Assembly: GCA_031261265.1 (NCBI GenBank)
Contig: JAISKI010000041.1
Span: 1-18,570 of the forward strand
DNA length: 18,570 nucleotides
DNA from: Candidatus Peribacteria bacterium
GTDB lineage: Bacteria > Patescibacteria > JAEDAM01 > Absconditabacterales > Absconditicoccaceae
Direction of reading: 5' to 3'
The notes under the pieces were generated by a model. The model ran no database searches. It saw nothing but the letters and a program-made list of their open reading frames with translations, and was not told the origin of the DNA. Both the position numbers and the translations under genes were made by a program. This document shows, in pieces, positions 1 through 10,068 of the stretch. Each line of letters starts with the position of its first letter. Positions within the stretch are counted from its first letter, which is position 1.

Positions 1-2226
<2,226 letters not shown>

Positions 2227-2280
2227 TTGAAAATGTGTAATATATTATCCTATTGTAAGCATATCATAATAAGAAAAAAG

Positions 2281-2350
2281 CTGATAACCCCTCTCCCGCA
2301 GTATTGCGGGATCTCCCCTATCAGGGAGAACAAGGGGAATCAGGTTTTTT
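2281..2350 (+). terminator. Cloverleaf-like terminator behind the rRNA genes
   Basis: An outer stem CTGAT-aa-CCCCT (2281-2292) pairs with AGGGG-a-ATCAG (2333-2343). It encloses two hairpins, CCCGCA-gtat-TGCGGG (2295-2310) and TCTCCC...GGGAGA (2312-2329). A T-run (2345-2350) follows. The shape is that of an intrinsic terminator with a three-way junction. The inner CCCGCAGTATTGCGGG palindrome recurs at 17777, so it may be a REP-like insertion into a simpler hairpin. The left flank (CATAATAAG, A-run, AGCTGAT) and right flank (TTTTTTCGTTTTGTGG) match the terminator at 7823. Confidence 0.75.
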
Positions 2351-2404
2351 CGTTTTGTGGGAATTTTGTTTTAATGTGTTGTATGGTTGTGTTTGTATGT
2401 ATAA

Positions 2405-2435
2405 TGTAGGGGCGAACCTGCGTGTTCGCCCGATG
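2405..2435 (+). repeat. REP-like palindrome, 31-bp repeat copy 1
   Basis: The repeat begins TGTAGGGGCGAA, has a CCTGCGTG loop, and closes with TTCGCCC then GATG. The stem is GGGCGAA/TTCGCCC. An exact 31-bp copy is at 16570-16600, and a diverged inverted relative is at 2526-2551. The GTAGGGGC...GCCC form resembles interspersed palindromes common in environmental bacteria. Confidence 0.85.
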
Positions 2436-2525
2436 GGTGTGATGTTTTTGTATTTGTCCAATATGTTTGATGTTTTTGAGTAATGTTATTATATCATTTT
2501 AGGGTACATATTATTTGATGTTATA

Positions 2526-2551
2526 GGGCAGACACGCAGGTCTGCCCCTAC
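2526..2551 (-). repeat. REP-like palindrome, inverted relative of the 2405 repeat
   Basis: On the minus strand it reads GTAGGGGCAGA, CCTGCGTG loop, TCTGCCC. The loop and GTAGGGGC head are shared with the 2405 and 16570 copies, while the stem bases differ in a paired way. It sits about 90 bp from the 2405 copy in the opposite orientation. The interval 2436-2525 is AT-rich and shows no gene. Confidence 0.8.
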
Positions 2552-2633
2552 CGTGTTTGTCGCTATATTTCATCCGATAGGTATAAAATACCATTTTTGG
2601 GTTGTATTTTCTCTATTTTACACATTTTTTCTC

Positions 2634-2661
2634 TTGCATTTCATTCACTCAATCCTATATT
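2634..2661 (+). promoter_or_regulatory. Promoter of RNA1 and the secreted protein
   Basis: TTGCAT (2634-2639), a 16-bp spacer, then TATATT (2656-2661). The predicted start, about 2666-2668, falls on the first base of the closing stem of RNA1. The spacing and the preceding TCTC are shared with the promoters at 11136, 15446, 17496 and 17877. Confidence 0.7.
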
Positions 2662-2665
2662 GCAA

Positions 2666-2850
2666 GTGTCTAAGTTGCCATTTTTTGTTTTTTTACGAGA
2701 AAAAGCGGGCTTTTTGCGGTTCACAACGCAAATTGTCCTCTCGTAGGGAACTTGTGGCGGCTTAGACACCCCGTGAACCGTAAATTGTCCCCTTATTCTT
2801 TGGACTCATTACGATAAACGGGAGTATGTCTACCAACGCATACCCTTTTT
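2666..2850 (+). ncRNA. RNA1: structured leader RNA with attenuator-like terminator
   Basis: Predicted helices: P1 GTGTCTAAG (2666-2674)/CTTAGACAC (2761-2769) plus GCCA (2677-2680)/TGGC (2755-2758); P2 TACGAGA (2694-2700)/TCTCGTA (2739-2745); P3 GGGC (2707-2710)/GTCC (2735-2738); P4 TTTGCG (2713-2718)/CGCAAA (2727-2732). The P4 loop region CGGTTCAC (2717-2724) is complementary to GTGAACCG (2773-2780), allowing a pseudoknot. P5 is GTCC (2787-2790)/GGAC (2803-2806) around a TATTCT loop. An intrinsic terminator ends it. A second copy with compensatory changes, RNA2, lies at 17911. The next start codon is at 2872 and no promoter is visible in between, so a cis-regulatory leader for the secreted protein is the best reading; a stand-alone sRNA is possible. 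I do not recognise a known riboswitch class. Confidence 0.75.
2820..2850 (+). terminator. Intrinsic terminator or attenuator at the end of RNA1
   Basis: GGG-a-GTATG (2820-2828) pairs with CATACCC (2839-2845) around a 10-nt loop, followed by TTTTT (2846-2850). It stands 21 bp before the ATG at 2872. The preceding ACGG (2818-2821) could pair instead with CCGT (2778-2781) in the pseudoknot strand, which would give a weak alternative fold. Confidence 0.75.
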
Positions 2851-2871
2851 ACTTTCTACAAAATTTTTATG

Positions 2872-5544
2872 ATGAAAAAACTCTGATTTTTAGCAGTCTG
2901 ATGGGTTATCTTATTCCTCTTTGGAATAGCAAATGTAAGTCTAGCTATGGATAGAAGTCCTGTCTTTTATGTAGACTTTGAAGACGGGAATACTACCGAT
3001 ATAGTCGGTGGACAAACAGCAGCTACAGGAGATGCAGCTATTGTGAGTAATGGCAATGGTGGATATGCTGCCCAATTTGCTAGACAGGCTGGCAGATCAC
3101 TTTATTATGGTGTAAGTGAAAATGTAAATGACGTTTTGAATAATGCTAATTCGTGAGGGTTTACGGTTGCGATGAGAGTAATGTATACAAGTTTAGCCCC
3201 AATTAATAATAACAGTTATGAAGTCTTAATGGCAAGGTGGAAAGGCTGATTTAATGCTCAATGGTTCATAGGAGGACGAAGCGGAAGCCGTATTAATATC
3301 TTTACCTCCTCTACTTGAACAGCAACCATTTTAGATAAATCTCTTACTTTTAATCAACCAGCAACAGGAGTATGGTATGATCTTATTTTTTCCTATGACG
3401 GAACACAATATGCCACCTATACTAATGGAGTATTTGTAAGCTCAGGATTGGAAACATTAAAACCAAGTACTGATTCAACTTTAGAATTTGGGCGTATAGT
3501 CAGTGAAACTGCTGCTACGAGGGGATTTGATGGATATATTGATACGGTTGGTATTTGGGCAGGAGTACCTACTAGCGAAGATATTACTTTCATTATGGAT
3601 GTATTGTGAACTTGAGAAATTAATATAGTTTTGCCAGAAAATCAAAATTTAGAAAATCAGACATTTATTACTAGTGATGGATTAACTATCTATTATAATG
3701 TGTATTATACTACCAATCAAAGTGGAGGAATTGTGATTACCTCTGATACGTGGAACGCACAAACAGCATCTTATCCTTCTGAAATGAAAGGGATGAGAAA
3801 TAATTATGGTTTTATTGCTGCAACTCTAGCCACAAGAGGGAAAGGTAATTCACAAGGATCTGCAAATGCGTTTTGATATGATTGTAGAGATATGTATGAA
3901 CTTGCATTACATTTACAAACAATCCTTTCAGGATATTACGATTCTGCACAATGAGTACATTTAATGGGTGCTTCTGGAGGCGGAGGAAGAGCATTAGTTT
4001 GTGCGGGAAGATATCCTGATATGTTTAGTTCTGTTTATGCTTCGGCAAGTGTATCTAGTTTAACTAAGCGATATACTATTGAAACTAATCCTCAAATTAA
4101 TTCTGATAGAGATGCTATGAGAATAAGAACCTGAACAGGTGGACTTGCTTATCATCCAACGGGATTCCCTTCAGTGAATGGTTCTATAGAAGATCAAGAA
4201 GCTTATGATGCAAGAGATGCTGGTCTGATTGGGGCTTATAATACTTTATCGGCTACCTATCTTATTCATGGAGATAATGATAGTAGAGTGGATATTTCTC
4301 AAGATTATGCTTATGATACTATTTGGAGAAATAGAGGAAAAACGGGTGTAGATTATGTATTTATTCCTCTAACTGGGGGTGGACATTCACGATTAAATTA
4401 TGTTGAAGGTACTCAATGGATTAATACTCATAAATGAACACTGACTTTACCTTCTTCGTGAGATTTCAGAATTGGAGGACGAGTAGAAACTAAGAAATTC
4501 AAAATCGAGTTTTTGAGAGATGTAGGATATATGGGAACAGTAAATTATCAGTTGAAAGATAACGATCAATTCAAATTTATTCTTGCTACCACCTCTTATA
4601 CGGGAGAAACAGAAGTTCTAGTAAAAGATGTAGACGAGAATTTGGATATTTTAGATAATGGGATTGTGATCGGAAATCTAAGTGGTGGAGTTGTAAGTAA
4701 TGTTGTTTTACCTTATACGATTACTTATAATGGAATTACGAAAGAACTTGATATTATCTTGCAAGCCTTAAACGATACTTGAAATGTGATAGAGGGAATT
4801 AGTCCAACAGTTATCAATCCCTCAAATCCAAATACTCCATCTTGATGAGGTGGGGGAGGTGGAAGTTCTGCTTCAAAAGATAACTGTCCCAACGGAGATT
4901 TCTCGTCTTCATATTACGATTGAATATGTGGAACGAACCCAACAACAAATGATAAGGTAGGGACAGGGCTTGCCCTGTCCGACAAAGACCCATTAACAAA
5001 TGAACAACCAAACGATAAGCAGGAGGACAACGCAAGCGTGGTCCCTACAAATAACGAAATATTGACCGCTTATCAACGAGCCTACAACCACAACATCACC
5101 ACCCTTGCCCCGATGGCAAACGCGACTCCTGATGGAACCGTTATTCGTCAGCATCTCGCTAAAATGGTCGTCAATTACGCTCTAAACGCCTTAGGTTGGA
5201 CCCTTCCAGAAAAAGTCCCTGCTGAATGCCATCGAAAAGATGGCTCTAACGCTTGGGAATCTCAGGAAATGAAAGACTATGCTGTGAAAGCCTGTTCGTT
5301 AGGTTTGATGGGGATAGATATGGACTACTTCCAACCGTATGCACAAGTAAGCCGTGCTCAATTCTGAACAATTCTTTCCAGACTGCTGTATGGTACCACT
5401 TACAACGGCGGGAAGCCTTACTACATGAAACACCTACAAGCTCTAAAAGAAAACGGAATTATGACCCAGATAGATAATCCAGAAGGTAGAATGGAATTGA
5501 GGCAACGAGTTCGATTGATGCTGATGAGAAGTAGTAAAAATTAA
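2872..5544 (+). CDS. Secreted LamG-like / serine hydrolase / SLH-like surface protein
   Basis: An 890-residue code-25 protein with about 17 in-frame TGA (Gly) codons. Residues 1-25 form a signal peptide: MKK, a hydrophobic core, then SLA; the core contains two UGA glycines, so the start at 2872 is visible only under recoding. Residues about 28-245 resemble a LamG/concanavalin-like jelly roll (VDFEDGN near the start, FDGYIDTVGIW near the end). Residues about 265-520 resemble an alpha/beta hydrolase of the S9 peptidase or esterase type: nucleophile elbow GASGGG with Ser368, HGDNDSRVD with Asp470, GGGHS with His505. A beta-rich segment, a Gly-rich linker, and a two-Cys motif (NCPNGDFSSSYYDGICG) follow. 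Residues about 725-885 match the SLH-like C-terminal domain common in these phyla (LAKMVVNYALNALGW, KACSLGLMGI, SRAQFGTILSRLLYG). It probably acts on or at the cell surface; the substrate is unknown. The linker contains two REP-like palindromes. Confidence 0.85.
4957..4981 (+). repeat. REP-like palindrome inside a coding sequence
   Basis: GTAG followed by a perfect 9-bp inverted repeat GGACAGGGC-TT-GCCCTGTCC (4961-4980). It is read in frame as VGTGLALS in the linker of the secreted protein. The GTAGGGAC head links it to the interspersed repeat family. Confidence 0.85.
5025..5048 (-). repeat. Second REP-like palindrome inside the same coding sequence
   Basis: On the minus strand it reads GTAGGGACCACGC-TT-GCGTTGTCC, with one mismatch in a 9-bp stem. 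It lies 43 bp from, and opposite in orientation to, the 4957 copy. It is translated in frame as EDNASVVPT just before the SLH-like domain. Confidence 0.8.
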
Positions 5545-5563
5545 GAAGGAATAATTAAGAAGT

Positions 5564-5594
5564 AAGGAGGCAGACTTTTGCTTCCTTTTTTTTT
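5564..5594 (+). terminator. Intrinsic terminator of the secreted-protein gene
   Basis: AAGGAGGCA (5564-5572) pairs with TGCTTCCTT (5579-5587), with one G-U pair and a 6-nt loop. A run of T follows to 5594. It begins 20 bp after the TAA stop. Confidence 0.85.
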
Positions 5595-5624
5595 ACTAGA
5601 TAGAAAAAATCATCAAAAATCTAC

Positions 5625-5652
5625 TTGATTTTCACTAAAAAGTAGTTAACAT
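5625..5652 (+). promoter_or_regulatory. Possible promoter of the RNA ligase gene
   Basis: TTGATT (5625-5630), 16 bp, TAACAT (5647-5652), with the ATG 38 bp downstream. The -10 box is weak. The spacer overlaps a small inverted repeat, CTACTT (5621-5626) with AAGTAG (5640-5645). Confidence 0.4.
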
Positions 5653-5689
5653 CTCCTATGTCAAACTTTTATTTACAAGAATAACTCCG

Positions 5690-6343
5690 ATGGAAACTAC
5701 AATTTCTATGGAATCATTTAGAGAATTTCCTAAAATTCAATGACCATTTCCTCAGATAGATGGGAAACATATTTTTGATACGGACTCATTTACAGATTAT
5801 TTTACAGATTTATCTCGACTGCCGATGAGGTGGACAGAAAAGATTGATGGAGAAAATCGTCTAATTTATCGGGACTGACATAGACCTCACATTTGAGGCA
5901 GGACTATTAAGGCTTCTTTAAATGATTGGACTTTATCTCAGTACGATTTAGATCAGTTGGAAACTAGGTTTGAGCAGGAGTTTTGAGATAAAGAAGTCTA
6001 TTTTTATTTAGAAAATTGGTGAGGTAAAATCCAAGATGGTAAAACAATATATAAAGAGCCTAATCTTCAAAATACACTTTTAGATATCAAAATAGGAAAT
6101 TTTTGGTTATTGCCATCAGATGTTGACAAATTAGCTATAAAATTCTGATTTAGTAGACCAAAAATGGTATATGATAATATGAATTTGATAGATTTTGTTC
6201 CAATTTCCAAGAAATTATTGGATGATAGCACGGGAAATTGAGTATTTTTAGAAGGCTTTGTTTGAGTAGCTATTCAATGATTGTTAGATAGAAACGGCAG
6301 GAGAATCCAGTGTAAAATTAAGAAATCACATTTTAATAGATAA
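5690..6343 (+). CDS. RNA ligase-like nucleotidyltransferase
   Basis: A 217-residue protein that is open only when about ten TGA codons are read as Gly. Its motifs follow the order of the ATP-dependent RNA ligase/nucleotidyltransferase superfamily (RNA_ligase family, T4 Rnl2-like). Motif I is EKIDGEN, with the predicted adenylated Lys51. A motif III-like stretch is YLENWGG with Glu108. Motif IV is EGFVG with Glu188. Motif V is KIK (Lys209 and Lys211) close to the C-terminus. Such enzymes join or repair RNA ends through a lysyl-AMP intermediate. There is little sequence after motif V, so it appears to be a minimal catalytic domain without an extra C-terminal domain. It seems to be a single-gene unit between two terminators (5564 and 6457). 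The true substrate (RNA repair, tRNA, or capping-like chemistry) cannot be read from the sequence. No recognisable Shine-Dalgarno precedes the start. Confidence 0.82.
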
Positions 6344-6456
6344 AAGTGAAAAAAAAACGAAAGAAAGAAAAAAAACGAAAGAGATTACATTCCCCTTAGA
6401 AAACTTTATGTTTCTTTTTGATTAAAATTCCAAAAAAGTTCCATAATGAAAATCAG

Positions 6457-6490
6457 AAAAATCTAGACCTCTGGAAGTCAGATTTTTTTG
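6457..6490 (+). terminator. Intrinsic terminator, member of the shared terminator family
   Basis: AAAATCT-a-GAC (6458-6468) pairs with GTC-AGAT (6477-6483), followed by a T-run and then TTTTGTGAGA. The left flank CATAATGAAAA and the right flank resemble those of the terminators at 2281 and 7823. The 110 bp between the RNA ligase stop and this hairpin holds only an A-rich direct repeat (AAAAAAAACGAAAGA twice, about 6350-6382). Confidence 0.75.
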
Positions 6491-6508
6491 TTTTGTGAGA
6501 TTTTTCTA

Positions 6509-6536
6509 TTGAAAAAACTTTTGAAATTCGTATAGT
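6509..6536 (+). promoter_or_regulatory. Promoter of the AAA_14/DUF4143 ATPase
   Basis: TTGAAA (6509-6514), 16 bp, TATAGT (6531-6536). The start codon is at 6583. The TTGAAAAAACTT stretch recurs in the promoter at 11065. Confidence 0.65.
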
Positions 6537-6582
6537 CTTTTCAATGGAATGAAAAAACTTTTAATTATTCCAAAAATTCTCA

Positions 6583-7788
6583 ATGATAAAAAGAGATTTT
6601 GAACTCGCTAAGCTCAGACTTTATCGCGATAAACCGCTAATCAAAGTAATTACCTGAATTCGCCGTTCAGGAAAATCAACCTTATTAGAGCTTTTTCGTC
6701 AAGAGTTGATAGAAAGCGGAGTCTTGCCAGAGAATATCATTTCCATAAATTTTGAGGATCTGGCGAATGAAGAACTTTTAGAGTACAAAAAACTGCATAC
6801 TTTTGTCATAGACCGCTTAAAAAAAGGGAAAAATTATGTATTTTTCGATGAAATTCAAATGGTACAAAATTTTGAGAAAGTAGTAGATAGCCTCTTCATT
6901 CGCGAAGATATCGATCTTTATATCACAGGGTCAAATTCTTATTACCTTTCATGAGAATTGGCAACTCTATTGACAGGTAGATATGTTGAATTAAAAATTT
7001 ATCCGTTTTCATTTCGTGAATACCTCTCAGCATTTTCAGATAAGAGTAGAGTAGATCTGCTTTTTAATGACTATTTAATTTATGGAGGATTCCCAGAAGT
7101 GGTAAATTTTCTCGTGAATAACCAAAAAACTGCGATTATGGATTATCTGATGGGAATTTTCAATACCATCATCAATAAAGATATTATTACCCGTTTTGGA
7201 ATTACCGATTTAACGACCTTTAATAATATTGCGAAGTTTTTGCTTGATAATATCTGAGGAATTGTGTCATCTAAAAAAATCTCTGATTATTTAACTGCAC
7301 ATTATGATAAAACTTCCTATAATACCGTGGATAAATATTTAGAAGCACTCACTTCTGGTTTGATATTCTACGAAGTAGATAGACGAGATATAAAAGGGAA
7401 ACAGCTTTTACAAACATTAGGGAAATATTATGTAGCAGATTTGGGCTTCCGTAGAGCTATTTTAGGAAATGCTAAATCTATGGATTTAGGATATATTCTA
7501 GAAAATGTAGTATATTTTGAATTACTGAGAAGGGGAAATATCGTGCATATCGGTAAACATTGAGACGAAGAGGTAGATTTCGTTGCTAGAAATCCTGAAA
7601 CTAACGAAATTGTATATTATCAAGTTTCTTACACGGTAGCACATTCCGATACTTTGCAGAGAGAATTGAGACCATTTAAGGCTATCCATGACAATTATGA
7701 AAAGATTTTACTTACCACAGATATTCACGAGAGTAATTATGAGGGGGTTAAGCAAATAAATGTAATTAATTGGCTTCTAGGGGAATAG
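6583..7788 (+). CDS. AAA_14/DUF4143 family ATPase
   Basis: A 401-residue protein with in-frame TGA at 6655, 6952, 7255 and 7561. Walker A is ITGIRRSGKST with Lys31; its first glycine is the TGA at 6655, strong evidence of recoding. Walker B is YVFFDEIQ with Asp89. The sensor region reads LYITGSNSYYLS, followed by LLTGRYVELKIYPFSFREYL and YGGFPEVV, both typical of the AAA_14 ATPase domain. The C-terminal half (from about residue 225) carries a winged-helix-like segment and the DUF4143 nuclease-like region, with KYYVADLGFRRAILG, LGYILENVVYFELLRRG and a G-DEEVDFVA motif. DUF4143 ATPases are abundant in CPR and archaeal genomes and their cellular role is poorly defined. The gene has its own promoter and terminator. 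The start at 6583 is the first ATG giving the complete N-terminus. Confidence 0.9.
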
Positions 7789-7822
7789 TATAGAAGGTCT
7801 TTCTTGTCATAATAAGAAAAAG

Positions 7823-7855
7823 CTGATTTTCTGTGAAGGGAAGTCAGATTTTTTC
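7823..7855 (+). terminator. Intrinsic terminator of the ATPase gene
   Basis: CTGATTT (7823-7829) pairs with AAGTCAG (7841-7847) with one G-U pair, then ATTTTTTCG. The flanks CATAATAAG (7808-7816) and TTTTTTCGTTTTGTGG are shared with the rRNA terminator at 2281. Confidence 0.75.
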
Positions 7856-7882
7856 GTTTTGTGGAAAAAAATGCAGATTTTT

Positions 7883-7911
7883 TTGACTTTTGATATATAT
7901 ATGAGTATAAT
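7883..7911 (+). promoter_or_regulatory. Promoter of the 7942-10986 gene cluster
   Basis: TTGACT (7883-7888), 17 bp, TATAAT (7906-7911), the strongest consensus match in the window. The first start codon is at 7942, about 25 bp after the likely transcription start. Confidence 0.7.
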
Positions 7912-7941
7912 TAATTATATTTATTTTTTATAAGCTATAAA

Positions 7942-8289
7942 ATGCTATCCTTACAACAATTCAAGCTTTTGGATTATGAGAGAAAAAAAACTGCCTTGAA
8001 AACAGTCTTAGTCCCGCTCCTCTGAGATGATCCCAAGAATAATGAACTCTTAGAAAAAGTTATTGAAGAACCTATATCTACTGAACTTGATGAATTTTAT
8101 GGAGTCTTGACAGATCCTTCCAAGGTACAGGCATATATCACGAAAAAAAAGAATGAAATGGGAGAGAATAATAAAACTCTTGAGTATCTTAATCAACTTT
8201 TTCAGATGAAAGGGCTCAAAGTGAAGGAATATCTTGTAGACCAGCATAATGAAGAAGAAACGCAAGAGTTGCTTAATCAGGTTCGATAA
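7942..8289 (+). CDS. Hypothetical protein, first gene of the caspase-like/transpeptidase cluster
   Basis: A 115-residue, charged, probably all-helical cytoplasmic protein that I do not recognise. One TGA (8023, in LLGDDP) must be read as Gly to join the N-terminal 27 residues to the rest. There is no signal peptide or membrane segment. The C-terminal half is rich in Lys and Glu (QAYITKKKNEMGENNK, then NEEETQELLNQVR) and may form a coiled coil. The start at 7942 is the first ATG after a good promoter. The next gene begins 26 bp downstream with no terminator between, so the two are probably co-transcribed. The arrangement is compatible with a small partner protein for the large downstream gene, but that is only inferred from position. 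Confidence 0.75.
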
Positions 8290-8315
8290 TTTTTTACTTT
8301 TTAACTATTAATAAA

Positions 8316-10040
8316 ATGCCAGAAATAAGTGGAGGAGTCTTGGATGATGAACTCGGCGAAAGAGTTAGAAGAAGAATGGAAGAAAAAAGACATTCCAAAG
8401 AGGAAATCCAAAATAAGCTTACTCAAATCAAAGAACCAGAAGAAGAGGTGGAAAATTGATCTACCATACTTGACCAGAAGACCTTGTATGCAAATGCTCG
8501 CATGATATTAAGTAGAATGGAAATCAGGATGCAAGATAGTTATGGTAGCACATCAGTGCTAGACGGATACATCGATACAAATGCTCCTATTTCTCTCTTA
8601 GAGCAAGAAGCGGTAAAGCTTATGGAAGAAGCTCGTGCTTTGACCGAAGATAATGCTATCAAGGAGGCACAAGCAGATGTAGTTGTTCAATTAGTGGAAC
8701 GTTTATATACCGTGCAGGAGCAAGCATTTGCAGATTTTGAAGAAGATATGAGGGATGGAACAATTAATCATGCAAATAATGCTAGTATTTTTGATGTGGT
8801 AAATCAACGAAGAAATAGAGGATTGAACTTATTTTGGATGAAAGAAGAAAATCCAAAAAAATTTATGGAAACTATCAAACAGCTCTCCGATAAAGACATT
8901 TTTATGGTTGCTTTGAATATGAATGAAGGGATTTCTGCTTTTAATGCCTGTTATGAGGAATTATTATCCAGAATAGGCTCTGGAAATATATTTGATCATA
9001 TTGATAGTATTGTGGCTTCACGAGAGGGAAAAAATGATAATATCAGAGAAGCTTTATTGACTTCTGCTATGACGACCTCCCTAATGAGAAATAAAATGAA
9101 TGATCTAGATAAACGATTAGGTTCGTACATCAAAAAGGAGGAAATTTTATCTATCTTGCAACAAGGCATTTTAGAAAATGAAGGATTGAAAAAATGATTT
9201 TTGTTGAAGTATGAGGTAATGAAGAATCACCCTCATTTACAAAGTGTACTAGATACTGTAATTCAAAGAGATGAAGGAATTGCACAAGCAATCCAAAAAA
9301 GTGAACAAGAACAGGGAATATACAACGTTGATGTGTTTAGTCAAAAACAAATCAATGGTTTGTTCTTGTTTGATAATGAGGGACACGGAGGAGGAAAAGA
9401 TTTTTTCTTTTCAAATGTAAAAAAGTTCAAAGATAAAGGATTCTCTATAGAAAACAATATTGATGATGTAATGGTTAATAAAGTAATATTGAAAAAATGA
9501 AATGATAGATTGACCCTTGTATTATTGAAAGATGAAAACTATGAAGCGAATATTGCAAGCCTTGGAGAGAATTATAACTTATTTGCTTTGAGGGGACATT
9601 GTTATAACACGGATCAAATGGCATATGTTCTTGGGAAACAAAACAAAGTAGAACAGAATGATATTCTGATAGACGGTGGGTGCTGGAATGCAAACAAACT
9701 TGGAAAATATACTAAGGTAGGGATACAAGGACTCATGTTTGCTTATACGGACACAGGTAAAGGTGCGTCTACAGAACACTGTATTGATAAGATTTTTGAA
9801 CTCAAGGCAAAATGAGCCTCTTTTTCAGATTTATTATCCTATTATAAAGGCAAAAAGGGAATAGATAAGCCTGTTTCTCACGCTGACTATTTTGCTAATG
9901 CTACTGTAATGCCTGACAATAGTCCATATTACAACTATATAACTAGCAAAGTGAATCTAGAAGAGATAGAGGAATGGTGAAATGAAATCACTGAATCAAT
10001 GTCTGAACCAATACGATCAGAGCCAGAACCTGTGTGATAA
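8316..10040 (+). CDS. Large protein with a C-terminal caspase-like His/Cys region
   Basis: A 574-residue protein needing six or so TGA-to-Gly readings (8457, 9195, 9498, 9813, 9969, 10035). The first 60 residues are highly charged. Residues about 60-390 look helical and match no family I know. Residues about 395-500 resemble a caspase-fold peptidase: beta-strand LTLVLL, then FALRGHCYN with His428, then DILIDGGCWN with Cys456, then an FAYTDTGKGAS strand-loop. The strand-GH and hydrophobic-strand-Cys order is that of clan CD proteases, and the RGH(S/C)Y...G(S/G)C pattern resembles unnamed bacterial proteins with this fold. No signal peptide is seen, so it is likely cytoplasmic. The last two codons are TGA (Gly) and TAA. 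It lies between a small hypothetical gene and an L,D-transpeptidase gene. Protease activity is inferred; the function is unknown. Confidence 0.8.
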
Positions 10041-10068
10041 AATTGTTCTTTATTTCCTTTTTTTATTT

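Noticed and set aside
2553..2765. Frame of 70 residues rich in Phe and Leu
   Set aside because: It overlaps the RNA1 promoter and its helices. The RNA covaries with RNA2 in ways unrelated to codons.
9475..9779. Minus-strand frames within the caspase-like gene
   Set aside because: They are antisense shadows of a long code-25 gene, and no family is recognisable.
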